NCBI RefSeq assembly: GCF_041154675.1
Contig: NZ_AP031322.1
Coordinates: 1,488,001-1,552,000 of the forward strand
Length of the DNA stretch: 64,000 bases
Source of the DNA: Sulfurisphaera javensis
Lineage (GTDB): Archaea; Thermoproteota; Thermoprotei_A; Sulfolobales; Sulfolobaceae
Reading direction: 5' to 3'
The position numbers and the translations under genes are program-made. The notes beneath the pieces were generated by a model that saw only the letters and a list, made by a program, of their open reading frames with translations, was not told the origin of the DNA and made no database searches. Within the stretch, counting starts at the first letter, position 1. Every line of letters begins with the position of its first letter. Shown here piece by piece: positions 9,101 through 17,285 of the stretch.

Positions 9101-9152
9101 GAGTGATGAGACTCCTTTTTCGGAATTATGAAGAGCGGTGTAGGGTCTGATT
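9101..9152 (+). ncRNA. C/D box guide sRNA candidate (sRNA-B)
   Basis: C box GTGATGA 9103-9109, weak D' CGGA 9121-9124, weak C' TTATGA 9126-9131, D CTGA 9147-9150. Flanking AAAGA before C and TCTTT after D could form the terminal stem. Guides are 11 nt (GACTCCTTTTT) and 15 nt (AGAGCGGTGTAGGGT). The D guide would select ACCCUACACCGCUCU; I do not recognise the target. The RNA starts just after the stop of the MTHFR-like gene and runs antisense over the end of the Sir2 gene. The internal boxes are degenerate, as is common for D'/C' in archaea, so this one is less secure than sRNA-A. Confidence 0.55.
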
Positions 9153-9878
9153 CTTTATATAATTAACAACGCATGGAAGGAACTCCTCTACTCTTTCCCT
9201 AACTACTATATCAGCAATACTATCTAATGGGGTTTCTTCAGCATTTAGAATTATTAATTTTCCTCCATTTTCTTTTACAGTTAACGGGATTAGATTAGCT
9301 GGATATACAGTTAATGAACTTCCTATAGAAAGAACTAAATCAGATTCTCTAGCTATTTGTATTGCTTCTGAAATGTTATATACTGGTTCTCCGAAAAGAA
9401 CTACATCTGGTCTAATAACTCCTCCACATTCACATTTAGGAGGTAATTCTCCTTCGTCAATTCTCTTTAAAATTTGTTGACTATCATAAGTTTTTAAACA
9501 TCTTACACAATAACATTTCCTCATTGTTCCATGAAGTTCTATTACGTTCTTAGACCCAGCTAATTGATGTAATCCATCTATATTTTGAGTTATTATAGCT
9601 TTAATTAATCCTAATTTTTCAAGCTCAGCTAATGCATAATGAGCTTTATTTGGCAAAGCTGTAAAAAGTCCTCTCATTCTTAAGGAATAAAATTCCCAAA
9701 ATCCCTTAGGATCTTTGTTAAAATAATCTATTGTTGCTAATTCTGGTGAGTATTTTTTCCATAATCCATTTGGTCCTCTAAAATCTGGAATTCCGGAAGC
9801 TGTACTTATGCCAGCTCCAGTGAAGGCTATTGCAAAAGTTGAGGTTAAAATCATATCACCAACTTTATCACATTCCAT
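9126..9878 (-). CDS. cobB: NAD-dependent protein deacylase, Sir2 family
   Basis: A 250-residue sirtuin. NAD-binding GAGIS is at residues 21-25 with SGIPDFRGPNGLW after it, TQNIDGLH at 97-104, and the catalytic base H116 in IELHGT. The zinc ribbon uses C124, C127, C149 and C151, and GSSLTVYPA lies in the Rossmann part. In Sulfolobus this enzyme removes acyl groups from proteins, including the chromatin protein Alba, and so affects DNA binding. The N-terminus aligns with what I recall of the S. solfataricus enzyme, which supports the ATG at 9878. Its 3' end is overlapped on the other strand by sRNA-B and its upstream region holds sRNA-C. Confidence 0.96.
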   Translation of the reverse strand: MECDKVGDMILTSTFAIAFTGAGISTASGIPDFRGPNGLWKKYSPELATIDYFNKDPKGFWEFYSLRMRGLFTALPNKAHYALAELEKLGLIKAIITQNIDGLHQLAGSKNVIELHGTMRKCYCVRCLKTYDSQQILKRIDEGELPPKCECGGVIRPDVVLFGEPVYNISEAIQIARESDLVLSIGSSLTVYPANLIPLTVKENGGKLIILNAEETPLDSIADIVVRERVEEFLPCVVNYIKNQTLHRSS

Positions 9879-9905
9879 GAGTGTATATTATAAGAGGAGA
9901 AATAA

Positions 9906-9957
9906 AAATGATGAATTTGCCGAGTACAGATAGGTGATGAACAAAACTCATCTGATA
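9906..9957 (+). ncRNA. C/D box guide sRNA candidate (sRNA-C)
   Basis: All four boxes are near consensus: C ATGATGA 9908-9914, D' CAGA 9927-9930, C' GTGATGA 9934-9940, D CTGA 9952-9955. Guide intervals are 12 and 11 nt, typical for archaea. The D' guide (ATTTGCCGAGTA) selects UACUCGGCAAAU. The UCGGCAA core recalls a conserved large-subunit rRNA segment (E. coli about 1670), with methylation then predicted at the second C of UACUC. The D guide (ACAAAACTCAT) target was not recognised. It lies between two minus-strand genes, and its D box is antisense to the last codons of the gene ending at 9948. Confidence 0.75.
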
Positions 9958-10541
9958 TAGCAAATAGTCGTTTCATTATATTCTATTTTATCACACTCTA
10001 TTCTGCTTAATCCCACTAATTGAGAGAGTTCTTTTCTTAATTCTGGAGTAATGTACAAAACTCTATAAGCTGTTAGCATGTACCAAGGATCTCTCTGGTT
10101 AATTAATATCAAGCTTGGATTAAGATTTTTTAGTGATTTTAATTCTTCGTCGAAATTTTTTGTTGAACCCACAACTCTATACTCCTTCATTACCACTTCT
10201 CCGTTAATCTCGCATACAGAGATCCCGTCTACGTAAACAGTTAACAATGCACTATTCTCTAAAAGAACTCTCATATCTTTATTCTCTATTTCTAAATTGT
10301 ACTTAACAATGTAATTTTTCCATCTTTCTAATTTTCTACCCCTTAGCTTCTTATTAATAATTGATTGAAAGCTAAATGATTGTAAAACATCTTGTGGAGT
10401 AATTAAAATATAATCTGGGTCTCTAAATATTAAAGATCCTTTACATTCCGTTTGTCTAATTTCCCCGTTACAAATATAAGAATATTCTGGAAGAGGAGGA
10501 ACTAATAGTTCCTCAACATTCCTTGTTTTTAATTTGACCAC
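9948..10541 (-). CDS. Protein of unknown function (197 aa)
   Basis: A soluble 197-residue protein, rich in beta strands in the first half (YSYICNGEIRQTECKGSLIF) and helical towards the end (DEELKSLKNLNPSLILINQ). Scattered cysteines (C24, C33, one at about 129, and two near the end) form no CxxC pair. Basic segments (KKLRGRKLERWKNYIVKYN) could contact nucleic acid, but no motif of a known enzyme is visible. It is a single gene with its own upstream region and follows no obvious operon partner. Its last codons overlap the D box of sRNA-C on the opposite strand. I do not recognise the family. Confidence 0.6.
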   Translation of the reverse strand: MVKLKTRNVEELLVPPLPEYSYICNGEIRQTECKGSLIFRDPDYILITPQDVLQSFSFQSIINKKLRGRKLERWKNYIVKYNLEIENKDMRVLLENSALLTVYVDGISVCEINGEVVMKEYRVVGSTKNFDEELKSLKNLNPSLILINQRDPWYMLTAYRVLYITPELRKELSQLVGLSRIECDKIEYNETTICYIR

Positions 10542-10753
10542 ATATAAATATATGACGTTAAGTATTATATTCTTATAGAATCATGAAAAGAAATAAAGTT
10601 TGCATAATATTTATATTATTTTTTTCCTTTATAAAGAAGTAGAAGATCAAATGTATATTATATTATCAAAAAGAATGAAAAAATAGATTAGTAACGGAAG
10701 ATTGGGATATAAACTTTTTAAGTAACATAAGGAGTTTTATTTTTTGATCTCAA

Positions 10754-10942
10754 ATGAAACAAAAATATTACATTGCAATATTTGTGGCTTTCCTTGTAGA
10801 TATAATCCTATACTCTCTGTTCCCAATTTATAATACAGCCACAACAAGTTTAGGAGGACTACCATTCTTCTATGTATATCAAATAATAATGTTAGCAGTG
10901 ACCACAGTAATCTATCTTATAGCAGCATTTATAAAGGGGTGA
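10754..10942 (+). CDS. Small membrane subunit, DUF3311 type, of a solute symporter
   Basis: A 62-residue protein with two membrane helices (about 6-26 and 38-58) and the short PxYNT motif between them, as in DUF3311 proteins that precede sodium/solute symporters. It lies directly upstream of such a transporter. Its TGA stop at 10940-10942 is inside the ribosome-binding sequence of the next gene, so the two are translationally coupled. Probable role: accessory or stabilising subunit of the transporter. The upstream region (10542-10753) is AT-rich, with TATA-like elements at about 10706-10722 that fit a short 5' leader. Confidence 0.75.
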   Translation: MKQKYYIAIFVAFLVDIILYSLFPIYNTATTSLGGLPFFYVYQIIMLAVTTVIYLIAAFIKG

Positions 10943-10944
10943 GG
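10938..10944 (+). promoter_or_regulatory. Shine-Dalgarno site of the symporter gene
   Basis: GGTGAGG ends five bases before the ATG at 10950 and is complementary to the CCUCA-type 3' end of Sulfolobales 16S rRNA. It overlaps the stop codon of the small upstream subunit, which is consistent with coupled translation inside an operon. Confidence 0.7.
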
Positions 10945-10949
10945 GAAAG

Positions 10950-12542
10950 ATGAATCCTTATGGATTAAACATAGATGATGTTACAGTAGCTGTATTTATT
11001 GCACTATTTGCTGTTTTCACTTTCTTAGGATTTTATGGAATGAAATGGAGAAAAGGAGATCTAAGTAGACTTGATGAATGGGGATTAGGAGGAAGAAGGC
11101 TTGGGTGGCTATTAATTTGGTTCTTACTAGGGGCTGATTTATTTACAGCATACACATTCATTGCTGTTCCATCAGCATTTTATTCAACCGGGTCATTATA
11201 CTTCTTTGCTGTTCCTTATGTAGCATGGGGTTTCGGTTTAGCAATGCTTACGATGCCGAGATTATGGACAGTAGCTAGAAACAAGGGTTATATTACAGCT
11301 GCAGATTATGTTAAAGACAGATTTAATAGTAAAGCCTTAGCTGTTGCAGTAGCAATAACTGGTGCTGTTGCAGAATTGCCATACATAGCTTTACAAATAA
11401 TAGGTATGCAAGCAGTATTAACAGTTCTATTCATAGGTCTTGGAATACCGATTAAAGGTACATTAACGAGTGACTTAGCTTTACTTCTTGCCTTCATAGT
11501 TTTAGCAGCATTCACTTTTGTTAGTGGATTAAGAGGAGCTGCATTAAGCGGAGTTTTTAAGGACATCCTAGTTTGGATAACAGTCTTGACTACTATAGCT
11601 GTAGTCTTAACTCACTATGGTAACTTTCAAGCAGCACTCTTAGTGTCACATAAGGTAGAACCAAAAGTAGATTTCCTCGATCTTCCACCAAAGCTATTTA
11701 TGGCTTATTGGAGCTTAGCGTTAGGAAGTACTTTCGCATTATATTTATATCCACATGCTATTAACGGTTCATTATCTTCAGAAAATAGAGAAAGATTAAA
11801 GATAGGCACTGCATTATTACCTGTTTACGGAATAGGATTAGCGTTAATAACATTATTCGGATTACTTATTTTCATAGTACCTAATGCGTTAGAAGTAGTT
11901 ACTAAAACTGGAAATGGAGCATTGACAGTGCCAGCATTGATAGCAGCAACAACGCCAGACTGGTTTACTGGTTTAGCGTTTTTAGCTATATTTATAGGTG
12001 GTCTAGTACCAGCCGCAATAATGGCAATAGGAGTTGCAAACTTGTTAACTAGAAATGTAATAGGAGAATTTACTCAACTATCTCCTACTAACGAAGCTAG
12101 ATTAGCGAAGATATTATCTACAGTATTTAAGTTTGTAGCACTACTTTTTGTCTTTGTAGTACCAGCGACTTATGCAATTCAGTTACAGCTACTAGGTGGT
12201 ATAATTGTTTCTCAAACATTACCCGCTGTATTCTTATCACTCTTTACAAATAAATTAGAGAAGAACTCAACACTAGCAGGATGGGCTGCAGGAGTATTAA
12301 CTGGAGTAGGATTAGTATTATATGTTAACTTAGCAGTATATCATTTCGGACAACTAAAAACTTCATTATTTACAACTCCATTAGGGCCTATGTATATAGC
12401 CTTAATAGCTTTAGGAGTTAATTTACTAGTAACATTAGTGGGTTCTACAATAGCTTATAGTGTGGGATGGAGACCTTATAATACTATAACCTCAAAAGAT
12501 TTTGAATTAGAAAAGCCTGAGATTACAAAACAAGAAAAATAA
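10950..12542 (+). CDS. Sodium/solute symporter family transporter (SSS)
   Basis: A 530-residue polytopic protein with about 13 membrane helices. The early loop [29 protein letters not shown] is typical of the SSS family (acetate/monocarboxylate and proline-type carriers). The [14 protein letters not shown] and [14 protein letters not shown] segments also match this family. Members drive uptake of organic acids or amino acids with sodium or proton gradients; in an acidophile proton coupling is likely. The substrate cannot be read from the sequence. It forms a two-gene operon with the DUF3311 subunit. A T-rich stretch (TATTTTTTATT) after the stop may end the transcript. Confidence 0.88.
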   Translation: MNPYGLNIDDVTVAVFIALFAVFTFLGFYGMKWRKGDLSRLDEWGLGGRRLGWLLIWFLLGADLFTAYTFIAVPSAFYSTGSLYFFAVPYVAWGFGLAMLTMPRLWTVARNKGYITAADYVKDRFNSKALAVAVAITGAVAELPYIALQIIGMQAVLTVLFIGLGIPIKGTLTSDLALLLAFIVLAAFTFVSGLRGAALSGVFKDILVWITVLTTIAVVLTHYGNFQAALLVSHKVEPKVDFLDLPPKLFMAYWSLALGSTFALYLYPHAINGSLSSENRERLKIGTALLPVYGIGLALITLFGLLIFIVPNALEVVTKTGNGALTVPALIAATTPDWFTGLAFLAIFIGGLVPAAIMAIGVANLLTRNVIGEFTQLSPTNEARLAKILSTVFKFVALLFVFVVPATYAIQLQLLGGIIVSQTLPAVFLSLFTNKLEKNSTLAGWAAGVLTGVGLVLYVNLAVYHFGQLKTSLFTTPLGPMYIALIALGVNLLVTLVGSTIAYSVGWRPYNTITSKDFELEKPEITKQEK

Positions 12543-12552
12543 TATTTTTTAT

Positions 12553-12945
12553 TCACATATTATTGAATATATCAAATAATAACATATCTTCTAACATCAT
12601 TGTTTCTATTAACGATAATGTCATTAATAAGGGAAGTAAGTCTACATAATCTTCTGGTATTTCTCCTTCTTCTTGAATTATTTGCTGTAATTCATTTGCT
12701 TTTTCTTTAACTTTCTCATAGGCTTTTTCAGCTTCTACTAAACCACTTGGAGTGAGTTCATAAATTGTTCTCTTCTTTATTAATCCTTTTTCGCTCTTTC
12801 TAACTAATTTTTCGTTTTCTAATACCCTAAGTGTAGCTTGAACGTAATCACTATCTTCCTTTAAATCGTTAGCAATTTCCTCAACTGTAGCACTCTTTTT
12901 GTCATAAAGATAAGCTAATACTTTATCTCTTAGGTTCACAAACAT
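12553..12945 (-). CDS. Winged-helix transcriptional regulator
   Basis: A 130-residue protein whose residues 5-75 form a winged helix: RDKVLAYLYDKKSATVEEIANDL, a recognition helix around SDYVQATLRVLENEKLVRKSEKG, and a wing with RTIYELTPSGLVEAEKAY. A coiled, acidic dimerisation helix follows, then a hydrophobic Met/Leu-rich tail (LLPLLMTLSLIETMMLEDMLLFDIF). It resembles MarR/PadR-type archaeal regulators. Target genes are unknown; candidates are the convergent symporter or the gene at 12973, which lies 27 bases upstream on the same strand. The methionine-rich tail is unusual and might bind a small molecule or membrane surface, but that is speculation. Confidence 0.75.
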   Translation of the reverse strand: MFVNLRDKVLAYLYDKKSATVEEIANDLKEDSDYVQATLRVLENEKLVRKSEKGLIKKRTIYELTPSGLVEAEKAYEKVKEKANELQQIIQEEGEIPEDYVDLLPLLMTLSLIETMMLEDMLLFDIFNNM

Positions 12946-12972
12946 ATATATGGCACAAAAGTTAAAAAATGC

Positions 12973-13908
12973 TTATCTTTCAAGGATTATGTAATTCTCT
13001 CCTTCTTTCTTTATTTTCATATCTTTAAGGATTTCCGGGACTTTTGGTTTCTTTTCTTCAACTAAAACAATCTTTTCAAAATTATTTTTCACTTTTTCAA
13101 GCAAACTGTTAACGAATTCTTGATTATAAACTGCTTGTATAGCTTCAAATTTGTAATAGTTTCCTTCTTCAAAATATTTTTTAAAATCCTCTCTCCATAC
13201 ATCAATTATTTTTCCATTTTTCTTAGCTGGTGAAGATATCAAGGGAATTACTGCAACTTTTCCTTTTAGATCATTTGTGAAGTTTAGTCCCTCGAAATAT
13301 TCATCTATAACTTCAAAGAACTTCTTCATATAGTATGTAGCAACTTCAACCACATAGACCTTATCTTTATCGTACTTGGTATGAAATTCACTATAAATCT
13401 GATTATAAGCTTCTATTATTTCATCTCTTCTATTCCTTATTAAGTCATAATACCTAGCGTGAGGCACTCTTATTCCCATACCTATTACAGTTACCTCATC
13501 TTCATTCAAGTCTAAGGTTGGTTTGAGATCCGCTAAAGGTTCTGCAGCAATTCCATAAATAACTCCTTCGCTATACTCAGTAGTTGAATAAAATACAATT
13601 CTATAATGGTCAAGGAATGTTGCGTCTGGATACCACTGTTTATATTCATTATATCCTTCATTTTTAATTTCCTCAATAGTTTCATAAATTTTTTCAAATG
13701 CTTTCTCGTAATCATCAAACTTTCCGTTTAATTCACCATAAGGTATGAATATTGGTTCACCATATCTTGGTACAAGGTATTTAAGCCCGTAATACTTAGC
13801 AACATCGTGAAGATTCACATCCATAACTGTCTTCAATGTGATTCTCATTTTCTCTGGTAAATGATCTATATGATAAATCTTTTCTTTTCCTCTCTTTAAA
13901 ATGGGCAT
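12973..13908 (-). CDS. Protein of unknown function (311 aa)
   Basis: A soluble, charged 311-residue protein. It opens with a Lys/His-rich strand (KRGKEKIYHIDHLPEKMRITLKT), has a central alpha/beta region (DEVTVIGMGIRVPHARYYDLIRNRRDEIIEAYNQIY) and a C-terminal half with KVAVIPLISSPAKKNGKIIDVW and a basic end. There is no cysteine-rich site, P-loop, nuclease motif or membrane segment that I can name. It is possibly cotranscribed with the winged-helix gene downstream. Its start is about 40 bases from the divergent antiporter gene, so they share a compact promoter region. Family not recognised. Confidence 0.6.
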   Translation of the reverse strand: MPILKRGKEKIYHIDHLPEKMRITLKTVMDVNLHDVAKYYGLKYLVPRYGEPIFIPYGELNGKFDDYEKAFEKIYETIEEIKNEGYNEYKQWYPDATFLDHYRIVFYSTTEYSEGVIYGIAAEPLADLKPTLDLNEDEVTVIGMGIRVPHARYYDLIRNRRDEIIEAYNQIYSEFHTKYDKDKVYVVEVATYYMKKFFEVIDEYFEGLNFTNDLKGKVAVIPLISSPAKKNGKIIDVWREDFKKYFEEGNYYKFEAIQAVYNQEFVNSLLEKVKNNFEKIVLVEEKKPKVPEILKDMKIKKEGENYIILER

Positions 13909-13922
13909 TACGAATATGTAAC

Positions 13923-13933
13923 AAATTATAAAA
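13923..13933 (+). promoter_or_regulatory. TATA-like box of the antiporter gene
   Basis: AATTATAAAAA is centred roughly 27-29 bases before the GTG at 13958. This spacing supports leaderless initiation at that GTG rather than at the TTG at 13949. Confidence 0.45.
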
Positions 13934-13957
13934 ATAAAATTACGCTATTTGAATCAT

Positions 13958-15157
13958 GTGAATACTAGTGATATTGTAGTTCTAACTCTTTTAGAGCTCT
14001 CAATCCTTCTAACTGCCTCACAAACTGTTAGATTATTTACTCAGAAGTATTATTTACCTTCTATTTTTGCTGAGATAATTGTCGGAATATTATTAAGCCC
14101 TTATGCTATTGGAGGAGTTATAAATAATTTATTTCACGTTCCTTTATTCGAAATAAATTCTTATTTAGATTTATTTGCTAACTTTTCAGTAATCCTTTTA
14201 GTCTTTGCGGCTGGATTGTCTCACGGTTTTAAAAACTTAAAATCATCAGGTCTATTAGGTTTCTTAGCAGCAACTTTTGGTGCTGTAATTCCCACTGTCT
14301 TGGTTTACTTTACTTTTAGTATTGTTTATCCTTCTCAAGTTTCCGCCTTAATGGGAGCAGCAAGTGCAGCAACAAGTCTTGCGGCAACTTCAACAATCAT
14401 AGAGGATTTTAAACTTTATAAGAGAAAATTTTCTAGGATAGTAATTTCTGCTGCAGCACTTGATGACGTAGTTTCTTTAATTATTCTCTCTGTTGTACTA
14501 GAAATTGAAAGTATTAAAATCCTTTCTTTTTTAAATATTTTATATAATATAACAATTACTGTAATTTCTTGGCTAATTATTCTTTTTTTAGCTGTGTTTA
14601 TAATACCAAGAGTTTTAGAATATGTTAGAGATGATCTTATTAATGATGTTTCTTTAGTAATTCTTTTTTCTGTAGTCTTTTTGATGCTTTTACTCGGGTT
14701 TGAACCTATAATTGCCTCATTTATCGTTGGTATAGCTATTGCAGAAAGCATAAAATCAAGCAAAATTTCATCCTTTACATCAGCTTTATTATCTATATTT
14801 GGACCTATATTCTTTATCTATGTAGGAATGGAAACTCCCATAAAGATTTTCATAAACGCAAATGACGTTCTTTTAGGATTATTAATGTCCTTCTTAGCAA
14901 TTATAGGGAAAATTGCTGGTATCTTTCCTTTTGCTTTTATTTATACTAAGGACTTGAAAGAATCTTTCTTAGCCTCTGTCGGTATGTTACCTAGAGGAGA
15001 AGTAGGTCTAATTGTTGCTACATTAGGTTTGTCTTCAGCTATAATAGATATAAATCAATTTTCTCAGATAATAATTATGGCTTTACTTACAACTATTATA
15101 GGAGGTACTCTATTTACCTTTCTTATAAAGAGATGGATATTAAAACAGTCAGCTTAA
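13958..15157 (+). CDS. Cation/proton antiporter (Kef/NhaP-type, CPA2 family)
   Basis: About 399 residues with some 12 membrane helices (SILLTASQTVRLF, SPYAIGGVINNLF, SVILLVFAAGL and so on). The paired aspartates in SAAALDDVVSLII at about residues 168-171 are the ion-binding DD motif of electrogenic CPA2 exchangers. There is no C-terminal RCK/TrkA nucleotide-binding domain, so it lacks the regulation typical of full KefB/C. It probably exchanges Na+ or K+ for H+ across the cell membrane, useful for pH homeostasis in acid. Starts: TTG 13949 or GTG 13958; I prefer the GTG because of TATA spacing. Its last codons overlap sRNA-D on the other strand. Confidence 0.88.
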   Translation: MNTSDIVVLTLLELSILLTASQTVRLFTQKYYLPSIFAEIIVGILLSPYAIGGVINNLFHVPLFEINSYLDLFANFSVILLVFAAGLSHGFKNLKSSGLLGFLAATFGAVIPTVLVYFTFSIVYPSQVSALMGAASAATSLAATSTIIEDFKLYKRKFSRIVISAAALDDVVSLIILSVVLEIESIKILSFLNILYNITITVISWLIILFLAVFIIPRVLEYVRDDLINDVSLVILFSVVFLMLLLGFEPIIASFIVGIAIAESIKSSKISSFTSALLSIFGPIFFIYVGMETPIKIFINANDVLLGLLMSFLAIIGKIAGIFPFAFIYTKDLKESFLASVGMLPRGEVGLIVATLGLSSAIIDINQFSQIIIMALLTTIIGGTLFTFLIKRWILKQSA

Positions 15158-15199
15158 AGGAATTTCCTCACCAATCAGATACGGTCGCTCACATCATTA
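15147..15199 (-). ncRNA. C/D box double-guide sRNA candidate (sRNA-D), predicted 16S rRNA targets
   Basis: Read on the minus strand: C ATGATGT (15197-15191, one mismatch), D' CTGA (15178-15175), C' GTGAGGA (15171-15165, one mismatch), D CTGA (15152-15149). Both guides are exactly 12 nt. The D guide AATTCCTTTAAG is the exact complement of CUUAAAGGAAUU in the universal archaeal 16S segment at E. coli 910-921; N+5 gives the second A of that run (about A914). The D' guide GAGCGACCGTAT pairs, from memory, with GUACGGUCGC about 20 nt upstream (about G894). Two guides for neighbouring sites of one rRNA strongly support a real gene. Confidence 0.82.
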
Positions 15200-15232
15200 A
15201 GTTATTTATTTTCGTTAACATATTAAAACCTA

Positions 15233-16984
15233 ATGATTGCTTGTACAAGAGACTGTTATGATACTTGTATCTTTGACTTAAATTATAAACCTTTGAATAT
15301 TTTTCCTGTAAATGGCTTTACTTGTTCTAGGGGAATAACTGATTTAAAGAGGAATAAAATGAACAGAATTGATTCTGCTTATATTGAAGGTAAACAAGTT
15401 GCAATAGAGGAGGCAATAAAATATGTTGTAAAGAAGCTTAAGGAATACAAAAAAGAAGAAATATTACACGTTGATTATGATGGAAATCAAGGTCTTTTAA
15501 CATGGTACTATCCAGCAAGGTTTTGGAATGCGATAGGTTCAGCATCAACAGATTATTCTATATGCTCTGCTGAAGGACATGAGGCAATAAAACTACATTA
15601 TGGTACCTCTTTTGGTGCTCTACCAGAAGAATTTGAAAAATATAATGCAGTAGTTTTCTGGGGATCTGAAGCAGTTTTCTCATTTATTCATGGCTGGAGA
15701 ATTTTATCGAAAAAGTATAAAATAACAATTGATGTAAGAGTGAGCGAGACTGCAAAGAGAAGTGAGAAGTTTTATATAATTAATCCAAGCTCTGATGCAT
15801 TTCTTGCAATTGGCATAATTAAAGTTCTGTTATATGAAGGTTTATACGAAGAATCCCTTTTAGATGATTTAGACTCTCTTAGGCAATATGTTAATCAATA
15901 TGATTTTTCTCTCATCGAAGATGTCACTGGTTTAAGTGAAGATCAGATAGAAGAATTAGCTGAACTTTACTATTATTATAAACCATTAACAATTATAGGT
16001 TTTGCATTAGGGAGAACATTTCAAGGAGGGTATGCAATATCTTTAATTTCTCTAATTCCAGCTCTCTTAGGATTAAAAAGAGGATTTTATTATTCAAATA
16101 GCCAAGGATGGGGAATTGATTTCTCTTACTTAAGGGGCTTTCACATTTCTAAACCTAGTAGAATAGTTGGTATGGCTGAAGTTGGAAAAGAGGTTGAAAA
16201 AGGAAATGTAAAGTTCTTATTTACGTGGAACTCTAATCCTATACATTCTTTACCTGGATCAGATAAGATTAAAGAGGCAGTTGAAGAAGGTAGGCTGTTT
16301 TTAGTATCTCATGACCCCTTTTGGAATGAAACTACAAAATTAGCTAACGTTGTTATTCCAGCCCCCACTTTTTTAGAAAAATATGACGTGGTTTATGGTT
16401 ACTGGCATGACTACCTAGTCTTTAACGAACCAATATCTCCTTCCCACGGAATAACCGAAGTTGAATTAAATAAAATGTTAGCTAAAGAGTATGGGATTTC
16501 ATCTCATCCATTAATTGAAGAGGACGAATGGACAGCAATAAACATAGCAATAAAAGGGACGGGGATTTCTCTTAAAGAATTGAAAGAAAAGAAAGTAGTA
16601 AAAATAAATAGGAAAATTGAAATTGAGAAAGTTAAAGTAAAACCATTACCAAATCTCTCACTCCCTCCAAAGGGCAAATATTTAGTATTCTCTTCTCACC
16701 CTAATTATACTAATTCACAATTTAAAGAGGTATATCCTCAGCTTCCTATAGCTTATACTAAAGATGTTGAAGGAATAGGCTACATTGAAAACTCAAATGG
16801 AAAAGTAAAAGTGATATTCAAGAAGGATGAAAGCATCCCAGACAACGTTGTCTTTATGTATAAGAGTAGTTTAATTGATTTAAATGGTAAACCCATTAAC
16901 TCTCTAATAGGAAGTGAGAAGGGAAAATATAGTGGAACTCCTTTACTTAACGGAACTATTGTTAAAATCACTCTGTTGAAATAA
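15233..16984 (+). CDS. Molybdopterin oxidoreductase (DMSO reductase superfamily)
   Basis: A 583-residue Mo/W-bis-pterin oxidoreductase. The N-terminal cysteines C4, C8, C12 and C31 form the [4Fe-4S] site. Later segments fit the superfamily: [12 protein letters not shown]-like dinucleotide-binding strands, [49 protein letters not shown], and a C-terminal pterin-binding barrel that is shorter than usual. No twin-arginine signal is present, so it should be cytoplasmic. No electron-transfer or membrane subunit lies next to it, so its partner and substrate are unknown. Archaeal homologues of this shape are often annotated only as molybdopterin oxidoreductase. A start at ATG 15233 places the first cysteine at residue 4. 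Confidence 0.85.
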   Translation: MIACTRDCYDTCIFDLNYKPLNIFPVNGFTCSRGITDLKRNKMNRIDSAYIEGKQVAIEEAIKYVVKKLKEYKKEEILHVDYDGNQGLLTWYYPARFWNAIGSASTDYSICSAEGHEAIKLHYGTSFGALPEEFEKYNAVVFWGSEAVFSFIHGWRILSKKYKITIDVRVSETAKRSEKFYIINPSSDAFLAIGIIKVLLYEGLYEESLLDDLDSLRQYVNQYDFSLIEDVTGLSEDQIEELAELYYYYKPLTIIGFALGRTFQGGYAISLISLIPALLGLKRGFYYSNSQGWGIDFSYLRGFHISKPSRIVGMAEVGKEVEKGNVKFLFTWNSNPIHSLPGSDKIKEAVEEGRLFLVSHDPFWNETTKLANVVIPAPTFLEKYDVVYGYWHDYLVFNEPISPSHGITEVELNKMLAKEYGISSHPLIEEDEWTAINIAIKGTGISLKELKEKKVVKINRKIEIEKVKVKPLPNLSLPPKGKYLVFSSHPNYTNSQFKEVYPQLPIAYTKDVEGIGYIENSNGKVKVIFKKDESIPDNVVFMYKSSLIDLNGKPINSLIGSEKGKYSGTPLLNGTIVKITLLK

Positions 16985-17038
16985 ATGTTATACTAATGAC
17001 TAATTATTATAATGTATTACCAAAAATAAAAGGATAAT

Positions 17039-17050
17039 CTTAATAAATTA
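17039..17050 (+). promoter_or_regulatory. TATA-like box of the 7 kDa chromatin protein gene
   Basis: CTTAATAAATTA, preceded by a purine-rich GGATAA that could act as BRE, is centred about 34 bases before the ATG at 17079. It would give a short leader of roughly eight bases. Confidence 0.4.
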
Positions 17051-17078
17051 CTGTTTACACACATAATCTTGACCAGAA

Positions 17079-17273
17079 ATGGTAACAGTAAAGTTCAAGT
17101 ATAAGGGAGAGGAAAAAGAAGTAGACATTTCAAAGATAAAGAAGGTTTGGAGAGTAGGAAAAATGATATCATTCACTTATGACGACAATGGTAAAACTGG
17201 CAGAGGTGCTGTAAGCGAAAAAGATGCACCAAAAGAACTAATACAAATGTTAGAAAAATCTGGAAAGAAATAA
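17079..17273 (+). CDS. 7 kDa DNA-binding chromatin protein, Sso7d/Sac7d family
   Basis: A 64-residue basic protein almost identical in pattern to Sso7d, Sac7d and related proteins: an SH3-like barrel ([40 protein letters not shown]) and a C-terminal helix. The intercalating face is intact: W24, V26 and M29, with R43 in the GRG turn. These abundant proteins bind the minor groove, kink DNA and raise its melting temperature. The lysine-rich N-terminus carries residues methylated in relatives. The ending SGKK matches my memory of Acidianus-type members (Aho7c) better than Sso7d. It is monocistronic and probably highly expressed. The family is confined to Sulfolobales, which fixes the organism's order. 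Confidence 0.97.
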   Translation: MVTVKFKYKGEEKEVDISKIKKVWRVGKMISFTYDDNGKTGRGAVSEKDAPKELIQMLEKSGKK

Positions 17274-17285
17274 ATTTTAAACAAT

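Noticed and set aside
11306-11566. Minus-strand open frame inside the symporter gene
   Set aside because: Shadow of a long transmembrane coding region; no start signal.
13533-13718. Minus-strand alternative frame within the 311-aa unknown gene
   Set aside because: Same strand but a different frame, much shorter and without a start signal; the longer frame has better protein character.
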